Below the pieces are notes generated by a model. That model did no database searches, was not told the DNA's origin, and saw only the letters and a program-made list of their open reading frames with translations. From Chloroflexota bacterium (GTDB lineage Bacteria; Chloroflexota; Ktedonobacteria; Ktedonobacterales; Ktedonobacteraceae), in contig CADDYT010000161.1 in NCBI GenBank assembly GCA_902810755.1, positions 1 through 13,748 on the forward strand: a DNA stretch of 13,748 nt. The letters are read 5' to 3'. Below, piece after piece: positions 6,747 to 13,647 of this stretch. The position numbers and the translations under genes are program-made. The number at the start of each line of letters is the position of its first letter. The stretch's first letter is position 1.

Positions 6747-7937
6747 TCAAGAGGTGTGTAAAATCTCGGTGCCTGGTTGCCTGGTAAGCGAGGCGGGCAT
6801 ACTCAGTTTGTGGAACCGCAAACTACGGATGACCGCATAGAACAGTAATAAACAACTTCCTTCGTTGCGAAAAGCGGCCGCCATTTTGTGGGAACGGCGC
6901 TTGACTTGACCGAAAAGGCGCTCAATGACATTGTTGGTGCAAATGGTCTTCCAGTGCTCCTTTGGGAAGGCATAAAAGGTCAGGCAGGCCTCTAAATCGC
7001 GCTGAAGACACTCGACGGCGCTGGGATAGACCTTCTCATACTTGGCGATAAAAGCCGCTACCACCTGGTCAGCCGCTTCTCGATCTTTCTGAGAGAACAA
7101 GGCTTTCCATTCCCCTTTGATCTGTTCCTGTTGCTTGCTGGGAACGTAGCTAAGCACATTGTCCATTTTATGCACCACACAGCGCTGCCGAGCCGAATCC
7201 GGGAACTTATTGGCAATGGCATTGAGCATGGCCTGATTGCCATCGCTGATCCACAGATCAATCTGTTTGACCCCTCGGGCTTTCAGATCGTCGAGCAAGT
7301 CTTTCCAGGCCGCTTCATGTTCGCGATCTCCTACTCGGAAGGCCAGCACCTCGCGCTCTCCCGTTTCGGCAATGCCCACGACGGCCAGGATGGGCATCTT
7401 GCAGCCTTCTCCATTGTAGATGACGCTGAAGTAGGTTCCATCGGCAAAGGCATAGACGTAGCGCTCGGCCAGTTTGCGCTGTTTCCACTGCTCAAATTCC
7501 CCTTCCAGACTGTGAAAGACCCGTGAGACCGTCGAGGGACTCGGCTTGCTCCCCGTCAGCGTTTCCACCACTTCTCCCACACGTTGCATGCTTACTCCAT
7601 TGAGAAACATCTGCCCGATGCTTTGATCCAGATCGTTGCGCCGACGATGGTAGCGCTCAAAGAGCTGCGTCTGAAAGCCTGCTCGCGTGCGCGGCACCGG
7701 CAGATCCTCGATGGCTCCGATACTGGTCTGCAGGCTTCGGCTGTAATGGCCGTTGCGGTAATCGCGTCGCTGCTCGCTGCGCTCAGAGCGCACCGCTCCA
7801 ATGAAGGCGTCGACCTCTGCCTCCACGACGGCGACCAGTGCCGTTCTCACCGCTTGTTGCAATTTCTCTCGCAGCATGGTTTCAAAGCTCACTTGACTTT
7901 CGATTTCCTCTTGCGTATCGTTGTGGTGTCGAGTCAT
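6747..7937 (-). CDS. IS256-family transposase
   Basis: The gene encodes 396 residues from ATG at 7935-7937 (minus strand), with AAAGGAGG 5 nt upstream (7943-7950). The open frame continues further upstream to a TTG inside the terminal repeat, which I reject as start. DDE catalytic residues are visible in their usual contexts: AFADGTYFSV (first Asp), LWISDGNQAMLNAI (second Asp) and NNVIERLFGQVKRRSHKM (Glu). The Mutator-type signature between them is recognisable (RQRCVVHKMDNVLSYVP). Length is normal for the family. The stop lies inside the left terminal repeat. The protein looks intact, so the IS could be active. Confidence 0.95.
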   Translation of the reverse strand: MTRHHNDTQEEIESQVSFETMLREKLQQAVRTALVAVVEAEVDAFIGAVRSERSEQRRDYRNGHYSRSLQTSIGAIEDLPVPRTRAGFQTQLFERYHRRRNDLDQSIGQMFLNGVSMQRVGEVVETLTGSKPSPSTVSRVFHSLEGEFEQWKQRKLAERYVYAFADGTYFSVIYNGEGCKMPILAVVGIAETGEREVLAFRVGDREHEAAWKDLLDDLKARGVKQIDLWISDGNQAMLNAIANKFPDSARQRCVVHKMDNVLSYVPSKQQEQIKGEWKALFSQKDREAADQVVAAFIAKYEKVYPSAVECLQRDLEACLTFYAFPKEHWKTICTNNVIERLFGQVKRRSHKMAAAFRNEGSCLLLFYAVIRSLRFHKLSMPASLTRQPGTEILHTS

Positions 7938-7965
7938 GGTATCCTCCTTTGGTTTTTGATTTCTA

Positions 7966-7987
7966 CTGACCTTTACGAACCGGTCAG
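7966..7987. promoter_or_regulatory. Operator-like palindrome upstream of the transposase
   Basis: CTGACC (7966-7971) and GGTCAG (7982-7987) form an inverted repeat with a 10-nt spacer, 29 nt upstream of the transposase ATG on its own strand and inside the IS. It could be a small RNA hairpin in the leader or a protein-binding site. No function is shown. Confidence 0.3.
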
Positions 7988-8034
7988 TTATAGGATACCA
8001 GACTCCGCTTTTTACACACAAGTCAGGATACTAC

Positions 8035-8390
8035 CCGATAAAACCGCCAGCGTCGCTTATAAAGTGATTGATCCTGTGGCATGACCGCTTCCCCCTACAA
8101 ATGAGTGAAGTATGTTTTCTCTTCATCAGAGTTCAACCCCGTAGCCTATGCTACGTGGGTCGAAACCTACAAATAAGTGAAGTATGTTTTCTCTTCATCA
8201 GAGAGGTAGCCATTGCAATGGCTACCTCTGCAATGTAGCATGAGAAGTCAAAAAACACAAGCATAAGAAGGGCTAAAAGCATCTGTATTCTACAGGTGCT
8301 ATGATTAGATAGAGCGAACTGACCCTGAAAGATCGTACTGATGGCGGGCAGGTTATTATCCTGTTATCGGGAGAATGGAGCGTTGTTGCG
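8035..8390. other. Gene-free stretch between IS and moxR-like gene
   Basis: No convincing coding frame lies here. It holds the two-copy 72-bp unit (8094-8229) and a short hairpin (8278-8287 with 8291-8300, loop TTC, one G·T pair). A GGAG at 8377-8380 serves the gene starting at 8391. I see no strong promoter; TATTAT near 8355 is a weak -10 candidate without a good -35. Confidence 0.6.
8094..8229. repeat. Two tandem units: 38-bp direct repeat, each followed by a hairpin
   Basis: Bases 8094-8131 and 8166-8203 are 38-mers differing at one position, 72 bp apart. The first copy is followed by CCCCGTAGC-CTAT-GCTACGTGGG (8137-8159), a hairpin with one bulge. The second runs straight into a perfect 28-bp palindrome (8202-8229, AGAGGTAGCCATTG and its complement). 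Stem sequences differ but both keep GTAGC and its complement, which suggests the structure is what is conserved. Confidence 0.8.
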
Positions 8391-9380
8391 ATGAGTGATG
8401 AGAGCGTTTCCCCGGCGCTGCAGGCGGTGCAGCGGTTTGCGGGGGCAGTGCGGGCCAATGTGGCGCGGGTGATTATCGGCAAGCTGGACGTGATTGACCT
8501 GTTGCTGGTGGCGCTGCTGAGCGATGGACACGTCCTGCTGGAAGATGTGCCGGGCATTGGTAAGACGATGATGGCGAAGGCGCTGGCCCGTTCACTGGGC
8601 GCGACCTTCCAGCGCGTGCAGGGAACGCCCGACCTGCTGCCGACTGATATTACCGGTGTCAGCTACTTTGATCAGAAGCGCAACGAATTCGTCTTTCGCC
8701 AGGGGCCGATTTTCACGCAGATTTTGCTGGTTGACGAGGTGAACCGGGCAACGCCGCGCACGCAGTCTGCCCTGCTGGAGGCAATGGCCGAACGGCAGGT
8801 AACCGTTGAACGGGCGAGCATACCGTTGCCGAAGCCCTTCCTGCTCATCGCGACGCAAAACCCGGTCGAGCTGGAGGGAACCTTCCCCCTGCCGGAGGCG
8901 CAGCTTGACCGCTTCCTGCTGCGCGTGCAGATCGGCTATCCCTCGGAGGAGGAGGAGCAGGCCATCTTGCATCGCTTCAAGCAGGAGGAGGTGCTTGAGA
9001 CGCTGCAACCTGTTGCCAGCGCCGATACGCTGATCGAGTTGCAGCAGGCGGTGCGCACCGTCTACTGGCAGCCGGAGGTGGAACGCTACCTGCTGGCGGT
9101 TGTGCGGGCGACGCGGGGCAATCCTGCCGTGCAGCTTGGCGCCAGCCCGCGCGGTACGCTGGCCCTGTACCGGGCATGTGAGGCGTATGCCGCTATGCAG
9201 GGGCGCGACTACGTGCTGCCGGACGATGTAAAGCGGCTGGCGCCGGCTGTGCTGGCCCATCGCCTGCTCACCTCCTCGCGCACGCGCATGCGCGGCATGC
9301 AAAGCGTGGAGATTATCAAAAACATCCTGGCAACAACGCCCGTGCCGATTGAAAAGATTGCGCCACCGCGCAACCGGTGA
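8391..9380 (+). CDS. MoxR-family AAA+ ATPase
   Basis: The protein is intact, 329 residues, normal for the family. ATG 8391 has GGAG 10 nt upstream. Walker A is at about residues 50-57 (DVPGIGKT), Walker B at about 111-118 (ILLVDEVNRA), and the MoxR sensor-1/loop region follows (LIATQNPVELEGTFPLPEAQ, LDRFLL). The C-terminal helical lid has SPRGTLALYRACEAYA, also typical. MoxR ATPases act as chaperone-like remodellers and are usually encoded with a DUF58 protein and a transglutaminase-type membrane protein; remains of exactly those genes follow. The next start is 7 nt after this stop, so one operon is expected. The protein looks functional, but its operon partners are destroyed. Confidence 0.96.
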   Translation: MSDESVSPALQAVQRFAGAVRANVARVIIGKLDVIDLLLVALLSDGHVLLEDVPGIGKTMMAKALARSLGATFQRVQGTPDLLPTDITGVSYFDQKRNEFVFRQGPIFTQILLVDEVNRATPRTQSALLEAMAERQVTVERASIPLPKPFLLIATQNPVELEGTFPLPEAQLDRFLLRVQIGYPSEEEEQAILHRFKQEEVLETLQPVASADTLIELQQAVRTVYWQPEVERYLLAVVRATRGNPAVQLGASPRGTLALYRACEAYAAMQGRDYVLPDDVKRLAPAVLAHRLLTSSRTRMRGMQSVEIIKNILATTPVPIEKIAPPRNR

Positions 9381-9387
9381 GGAGGCT

Positions 9388-9678
9388 ATGAAGACCGATC
9401 TGCTGGCGATTGAGCCTGATGAGACGCTTAAACAGCGCCGTGCCTGGTATATCCTGGCGCTGATACTCTTTTTGCTGAGCGCGCTTTTGCGGCAGCCCCT
9501 GCTCTTCCTTGCCAGCCTCTTCACGCTGCTGCTCGGCCTCGTGCCGAACCTCTGGTACCGGCAGGCGCTGCGCCATCTCGTTGTGCGCCAGTCGGTAGAC
9601 CGTCATCACGTCTTTTATGGCGAGGAGGTCACGCTCTCCGTCAGCATCGAGAACCGCAAATTGCTGCCCCTGCCCTGG
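9388..9678 (+). pseudogene. DUF58 protein, N-terminal fragment only
   Basis: ATG 9388 has GGAGG at 9381-9385, very close, just after the MoxR stop. About 97 native residues remain. Two hydrophobic segments (YILALILFLLSALLR, LFLASLFTLLLGLVPNLWY) precede the start of the beta domain (LVVRQSVDRHHVFYGEEVTL, SVSIENRKLLPLPW). This is the standard beginning of DUF58 proteins, which usually run 350-450 residues. After LLPLPW the sequence becomes the tail of a different gene in another frame, and this frame stops at 9703-9705 after a few foreign residues (PCWSSSCW). The DUF58 domain proper, with its vWA-like part, is missing. Confidence 0.85.
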
Positions 9679-10163
9679 CCCTGCTGGTCGTCTTCGTGCT
9701 GGTGATTCGCTCAATCCTACGCCGCCTGCGTTTGCATGTCGACGAGGAGAGCGAGGAGGAGCGGGAAAACTTATCTATGCAGTCCATTTTGCGCGAGCGG
9801 CCTGGGCAGCGCCGCAAATCGCGGCAGAAAAATGAAGAAGATGCGCTGGAACCGCTCGCTCCCGATTCTGTGCGCGCCCGCTACCGGGAATTGTTGCAGG
9901 CGCTGGCCGAGCAGGGAACATCTCTGGCGCACCAGCCCGCCGAGACGCCAGCCGAGTACGAGGCGCGCCTGCTCGCCCTGCTAAAGAAGACTGCCAGCGC
10001 GCAAGAAGACGGCGATAGCGCACTCTCCGATGCCATGTTGCTGCAACAATTGACGCATGCATACATGCAGGAGCGTTACGGCGAAAAGCGCCCGCAGCTT
10101 GCGCACGATGCATCTCTACCATCGCGGATAGCGCGTCTTGTCAAACGGCTATCCGGCTCATGA
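9678..10163 (+). pseudogene. Transglutaminase-type membrane protein (TgpA-like), C-terminal DUF4129 fragment
   Basis: Frame 3 starts inside a transmembrane helix (LALLVVFVLVIRSILRRLRL) with no proper start; a GTG at 9696 lies within it. A charged linker follows, then a DUF4129-like domain: RARYRELLQALAEQG, AETPAEYEARLLALL, LLQQLTHAYMQERYG. In this family the order is an N-terminal multi-helix membrane part, an extracytoplasmic transglutaminase core, a last membrane helix, then cytoplasmic DUF4129. Only the last two remain (about 160 residues). Position after moxR and DUF58 matches the usual operon order. The junction with the DUF58 fragment is within about 9665-9686, where CCCTG and CTGG repeats could have allowed a short-homology deletion; I estimate 2-3 kb lost from usual protein lengths. 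Confidence 0.85.
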
Positions 10164-10334
10164 TCCCGGCAAGTTATGCGTGAACCGGTGAAAATCGGGT
10201 CATGCTTCGCACTCGCTCAGCATCTGCGGTGACCATCCTGGCAGTGGGCGAGCGCAGATGCTTCCCCTTCGCGGCACTCAGGGCGAACGGCTGATTGCCG
10301 CTCAGATAGAGAGCAGGAAAAAGAGGAGGTTATT
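10164..10334 (+). promoter_or_regulatory. Structured leader upstream of the permease gene
   Basis: AGCATCTGCG (10219-10228) pairs perfectly with CGCAGATGCT (10253-10262) over a 24-nt loop. A second stem with a bulge can form between CATGATCCCG (near 10158-10168) and CGGGTCATG (near 10196-10204). Between them lies GAACCGGTGAAAATCGGG, which recalls the core of cobalamin riboswitches, but later conserved boxes are not clear. The gene's ribosome site GAGGAGG is at 10323-10329. I support a structured leader; a ligand is not established. Confidence 0.4.
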
Positions 10335-11528
10335 ATGCTGGTGTTGCAGGCTATCGGGCAGGCGTTATATATGGCGTTCAGTATGTTCTGGGAGATTCTC
10401 TGGCCGCTAATCCTGGGTTTTACGCTGTCGGGTATTGTACAGGCGGTGGTTTCGCATCAGGCGATGGCGCGGACGCTGGGATGCAATGGGCCAAAATGCC
10501 TCACCTTTGCCACACTGTTTGGCATCGCTTCCAGTTCGTGTTCTTATGCCGCCGTTGCGCTGGCTCGTTCGATCTTTCAGAAGGGAGCCAGCTTCACAGC
10601 CTCGATGGCCTTTGAGCTGGCCTCAACCAATCTGGTGATTGAACTGGGCATCATTCTGATTGTGCTGATGGGCTGGCAGTTCGCGCTGGCGGAATTTCTC
10701 GGCGGCATTCTGATGGTGGTCTTTGTCGGCATCCTCTTTCGCCTGACCTTGAGACCGAGGCTGGTGCAGGCGGCAAGAGCGCAGGCGGAGAAAAATCTGG
10801 TGGGGCGCATGGAGGGACACGCCACAATGGACATGAGCGTGCAGGGCGGTTCCTTCTGGTCAAAGCTGTTCAGCCCCGCAGGTTTTACCGCCGTCAGCAA
10901 CTTCTTTGTGATGGACTGGGCTTCCGTCTGGCTCGATATCGTACTGGGCCTGCTGATCGCCGGTGCGCTGGCGGCCTGGGTGCCGGAATCCTTCTGGCGC
11001 GCCTTTTTCCTGAGCGGCAACCCTGTAGCGGCAGGCATCGAAGGGCCGCTGGTTGGCCCGCTGGTGGCTGTTATCAGCTTTGTCTGCTCCGTTGGCAATG
11101 TGCCGCTGGCAGCCGTTCTCTGGCGCGGCGGCATCAGCTTTGGCGGCGTTGTCAGCTTTATCTTTGCCGACCTGATCATCCTGCCCATTCTCGACATCTA
11201 CCGCAAATACTATGGCTGGAAGGTCATGGCGTATATCCTGGTGACGTTTTACGTCACAATGGCGCTGGCGGGCTATATCGTCGAAATACTCTTCCAGACC
11301 CTCGGCCTTGTGCCGCAGAACCGCAACATCGTCGCCATCACCGAGGGCATACAGTGGAACTACACGACCATTCTTAATATCCTCTTCCTCATCCTGGCGG
11401 CTGTGTTGATTATTCGCTTCATCCGCAGTGGCGGCCTGCCCATGCTGCGCATGATGAACCAGCGCGCCGATGAAATGGAACACTTTGACCACGAAATGCA
11501 GCATGAGAGGCACCGCGAGATGCATTAG
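10335..11528 (+). CDS. COG0701/UPF0718 (ArsP-like) membrane permease
   Basis: The protein is intact, 397 residues. ATG 10335 has GAGGAGG 5 nt upstream. Two blocks of hydrophobic helices are separated by a loop at about residues 135-175. The first block holds the family hallmark GIASSSCSYAAVALARSIFQ with the Ser/Cys-rich loop, and the second its mirror (GPLVGPLVAVISFVCSVGNV, PLAAVLWRGGISFGGVVSFI). Family members with known function export trivalent organoarsenicals (ArsP); many others are uncharacterised metal or anion permeases, so the substrate here is open. The last 20 or so residues are rich in His and acidic residues (EHFDHEMQHERHREMH), a likely metal-binding tail. No arsenic regulator or arsR-type gene is adjacent. 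The structured leader upstream suggests its own control. Confidence 0.9.
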   Translation: MLVLQAIGQALYMAFSMFWEILWPLILGFTLSGIVQAVVSHQAMARTLGCNGPKCLTFATLFGIASSSCSYAAVALARSIFQKGASFTASMAFELASTNLVIELGIILIVLMGWQFALAEFLGGILMVVFVGILFRLTLRPRLVQAARAQAEKNLVGRMEGHATMDMSVQGGSFWSKLFSPAGFTAVSNFFVMDWASVWLDIVLGLLIAGALAAWVPESFWRAFFLSGNPVAAGIEGPLVGPLVAVISFVCSVGNVPLAAVLWRGGISFGGVVSFIFADLIILPILDIYRKYYGWKVMAYILVTFYVTMALAGYIVEILFQTLGLVPQNRNIVAITEGIQWNYTTILNILFLILAAVLIIRFIRSGGLPMLRMMNQRADEMEHFDHEMQHERHREMH

Positions 11529-11815
11529 AGGATTCTGTCGGTGGTGGAACTGGCCCCTCTTTCCTCGAATCTGCATATATCTATGGCAGAGCTTTATTAT
11601 CTGGTAGTATTGACGGCAAAAATCTGTGAAAACTTGACAGTTTCTTTTCGTATGTTATATGGTGGTATCGAACGAAATGTTCTGTATTTTAAACAAAGCC
11701 GGTTCTGTCCCTTGTGACCAGATCATGTGTCAGCGAAAATCGCTGTTTAATGGTGCCAGCGATGAACATATCCTTTAACCGTTAGCATTAGCGTGAGCCA
11801 ATGGAGGATTTGACC
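11529..11815. other. Intergenic region between permease and ABC transporter locus
   Basis: No gene is seen. It contains the promoter at 11634-11661 and a small hairpin CAGCGA-AAA-TCGCTG (11731-11745) followed by TTTAA, in the leader of the transporter transcript. GGAGG at 11803-11807 is the ribosome site for ATG 11816. Confidence 0.6.
11634..11661 (+). promoter_or_regulatory. Sigma-70-type promoter with extended -10
   Basis: A perfect -35 TTGACA (11634-11639), a 16-nt spacer and TATATG (11656-11661) with TG one base upstream (11653-11654), an extended -10, are visible. Transcription would start near 11668 and give a leader of about 150 nt before the solute-binding protein gene. Best promoter match in the window by eye. 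Confidence 0.65.
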
Positions 11816-12242
11816 ATGATGTGTGGCCGTAAGATGCCTGTTTCAGGTGGCCCTCGTTCGCGTCCTTTGTATGTTGTCTTTGTAGCATTGACCCTCAGCC
11901 TGGCCGTTTTTCTGGTCGCCTGCGGTGGCGGCAGCAGCCCTTCGACCAGCAATACCTCCTCGAAGTATACGGGTAATATCAGCGTTGGTCTGGATTCAGA
12001 CGTGGTGACGCTTGACCCCTCAAGTCGTCGGCCTTTGTTGATCGCCAGGTGATGCTGAATATCTACGATACGCTGGTGGCGATCAACGCGCAGAACCAGA
12101 TTGTGCCGGACCTGGCGACCTCGTGGGACTACAAATCGCCGACCGTCCTCGATTTTACTCTGCGCACCGGTGTCACCTTTCAGGATGGCACACCCTTCAA
12201 TGCCGATGCCGTCGTCTTCAACATCAATCGTATCTTGAACAC
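11816..12242 (+). pseudogene. Family-5 (OppA/DppA-type) solute-binding lipoprotein, frameshifted and truncated
   Basis: Start ATG 11816 is chosen because GGAGG lies 8 nt upstream; ATG 11801 overlaps that site. A lipoprotein signal is clear: basic start, hydrophobic run, lipobox LVAC followed by a Gly/Ser linker. The mature N-terminus ISVGLDSDVVTLDP is typical of peptide-binding proteins. Frame 2 ends at TGA 12050-12052, but frame 1 continues the family sequence: VMLNIYDTLVAINAQNQ, IVPDLATSWDY, VTFQDGTPFNADAVVFNINR. A single missing base near 12020 (before TCGGCCTTTGTTGATCGCCAG) explains the shift. At about 12240 the sequence jumps to a permease C-terminus, so about three quarters of the protein (family members are usually 500-600 residues) is gone. 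Confidence 0.88.
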
Positions 12243-12491
12243 GCTCTCATCCCGGTGCTGACCATTGTGGGCTTGCAGATCGGGGCCATCATCGGCGGGG
12301 CCTTCGTCGTCGAGTCCATCTTTCTCTGGCCCGGCATCGGCCAGTTGGCGGTGACGAGCATGCTCTCAAAGGATTATCCCGCCGTGCAGGGCATCGTACT
12401 CCTCTCCGCCTTCGCCTACATGGGCGCCAACCTGCTGGTCGATGTCTCCTATGCCTTCCTTGACCCACGCATACGCTTCAATAAAAAATAG
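12243..12491 (+). pseudogene. DppB-type ABC permease, C-terminal fragment
   Basis: Frame 3 gives about 82 residues: ALIPVLTIVGLQIGAIIGGA, FVVESIFLWPGIGQLAVTSM, a last helix and the typical end YAFLDPRIRF. This matches the last quarter of oligopeptide/dipeptide permease subunits (usually 310-340 residues), including the part just after the EAA loop. There is no start of its own. It directly follows the truncated binding protein in another frame, so one deletion removed the end of that gene and the front of this one, roughly 2 kb by usual family lengths. A DppC-type gene follows after 72 nt, the normal order. Confidence 0.87.
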
Positions 12492-12563
12492 GTGATATAA
12501 CATACTCAGGAAATACGTATCATGCACCTGCAGGTGGGATGAGCGCCGAACTGGAGAGCAATC

Positions 12564-13492
12564 ATGGCAATACCGGCAGATTATAGTGAAGAATCATATC
12601 TGAAACAGAGACAACTGGCGGCGTCAGCGCCCTGGTATGTGCGAGTCGCGCAGGCATTCCGGCAGGGCCCGCGCCTCTGGTTTGGCGTCGTCCTGCTTGC
12701 GTTTATTCTTGCCGCCATCTTCGCGCCGTTGATCAGCCCGTACCCGCCGCTGGCCTATCATCCCGCCGTCGCGGAGCAGGGGCCGAGCCTGGCGCATTTG
12801 CTCGGCACCGACGCGCTCGGTCGTGACCAGCTCAGCCGCATTATCTACGGGACACGCATCTCCCTCTCGGTCGGTCTGGTTGCCATCTTGATGGGCGGTC
12901 TCGTTGGCACGCTGCTCGGCATGATCGCCGCCTACTTTCAGGGCTGGGTTGACCAGCTGATTACGATGGTAGTGGATGCTCTGCTCTCCTTCCCGTCGCT
13001 GGTGCTGGCCCTGGCTATCGCCGCTGCCCTCGGCGCGAGTGTCATCAATATCGCCATCGCCCTGGCCATTTGCGCATTCCCATCTATGCCCGCCTGGCGC
13101 GGGGTCAGGCGCTGCAAGTCTCCGCGCAGGAGTATATGACGGCAGCGGTGGTCGCGGGAACGCGCACGCACAGAATGCTACTGCGCCACATCCTGCCCAA
13201 TATCTTCAGCCCGCTGCTGGTACAGGCCACCATTTCCATCTCCTTCGCCATCCTCGATGAATCGGTCCTCAGCTTCCTGGGCCTCGGCGTGCAGCCGCCA
13301 ACGCCTGAGTGGGGATCGATGATCAGCGACGCCCAGACCTACCTCAGCAGCGACCCCTGGATGATGCTCGGCCCCGCCCTCGCCATCGTCCTCGTCGTTC
13401 TGAGCCTCAACATCCTGGGCGACGCTCTGCGCGACCGTCTCGACCCCCGCGACCGCGCGCGCGTCACCGCCATTGATGCTCCGCAGGAATAG
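12564..13492 (+). pseudogene. DppC-type ABC permease broken by one frameshift
   Basis: ATG 12564 has GGAGA upstream. Frame 3 gives the N-terminus with a first membrane helix (LWFGVVLLAFILAAIFAPLI), the DppC signature LGTDALGRDQLSRIIYGTR, and membrane helices up to IAIALAI at about 13069. The family continuation RIPIYARLARGQALQVSAQE is in frame 2 and includes the EAA-loop region (EYMTAAVVAGTRTHRMLLRH, ILPNIFSPLLVQ), LSFLGLGVQPPTPEWGSMI and the end to TAG 13490-13492. Restoring one base (a G in ATTGTGCGC, now ATTTGCGC) would give one protein of about 309 residues, the normal length. So it is either a recent pseudogene or a sequencing indel. ATPase subunits are not in the window. Confidence 0.9.
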
Positions 13493-13511
13493 CCTATCCC
13501 GCATCGTCCCT

Positions 13512-13647
13512 CCAGGCCACCCGCCAGAGCCTCGCGCAGGCCACCCGCCAGGGGTGGCCCTACTATACTACGGGCGTTCGCGCGGCTTGCGAATCCGTCG
13601 TATATAGTAGGGCCATCCCTTGCGGGTGGCCTGCCCGCGGGTGGCCT
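13512..13647. repeat. REP/BIME-like long inverted repeat
   Basis: The motif AGGCCACCCGC occurs at 13514-13524 and 13538-13548 and as its complement GCGGGTGGCCT at 13622-13632 and 13637-13647. The inner pair is part of a long imperfect stem (13537-13572 with about 13597-13633) that includes TGGCCCTACTATA and its near complement TATAGTAGGGCCA. Inside the loop a further stem forms (ACGG/CCGT, TTCGC/GCGAA). It may be a transcription terminator for the transporter locus or a dispersed intergenic element. Confidence 0.75.

Larger units (their letters stand above)
6739..8034 (-). mobile_element. IS256 (Mutator-type) family insertion sequence
   Basis: The element contains one full transposase gene on the minus strand. 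The ends carry imperfect terminal inverted repeats: GTGTGTAAAA at 6754-6763 faces TTTTACACAC at 8010-8019, and a shared GTAGT lies exactly 15 nt outside in both ends (6739-6743; ACTAC 8030-8034). Similarity continues inward (CGGTGCCTGG against CGGAGTCTGG read from the other end). The outer limits are my estimate. I find no 8-9 bp target duplication at these or nearby boundaries. Confidence 0.8.

Noticed and set aside
7584..8084. Plus-strand open frame of 166 residues across the transposase start and IS right end
   Set aside because: It is the antisense of the transposase N-terminus and crosses the IS boundary, so it is not an ancestral gene.
8094..8229. CRISPR array
   Set aside because: Only two repeats, no spacer of regular length, and the intervening sequence forms hairpins; no cas genes nearby.
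8278..8300. Hairpin as a terminator
   Set aside because: The stem is 10 pairs with a 3-nt loop, but a T-run exists only on the minus strand (four T) and no minus-strand gene needs it.
8592..9524. Minus-strand open frame of 310 residues opposite MoxR/DUF58
   Set aside because: The plus strand has clear Walker motifs and family signatures; the minus frame is Arg/Gln/Leu-rich noise.
10860..11576. Minus-strand open frame of 238 residues opposite the permease
   Set aside because: Composition is polar and His/Gln/Asp-rich, the expected antisense of membrane helices; no ribosome site.
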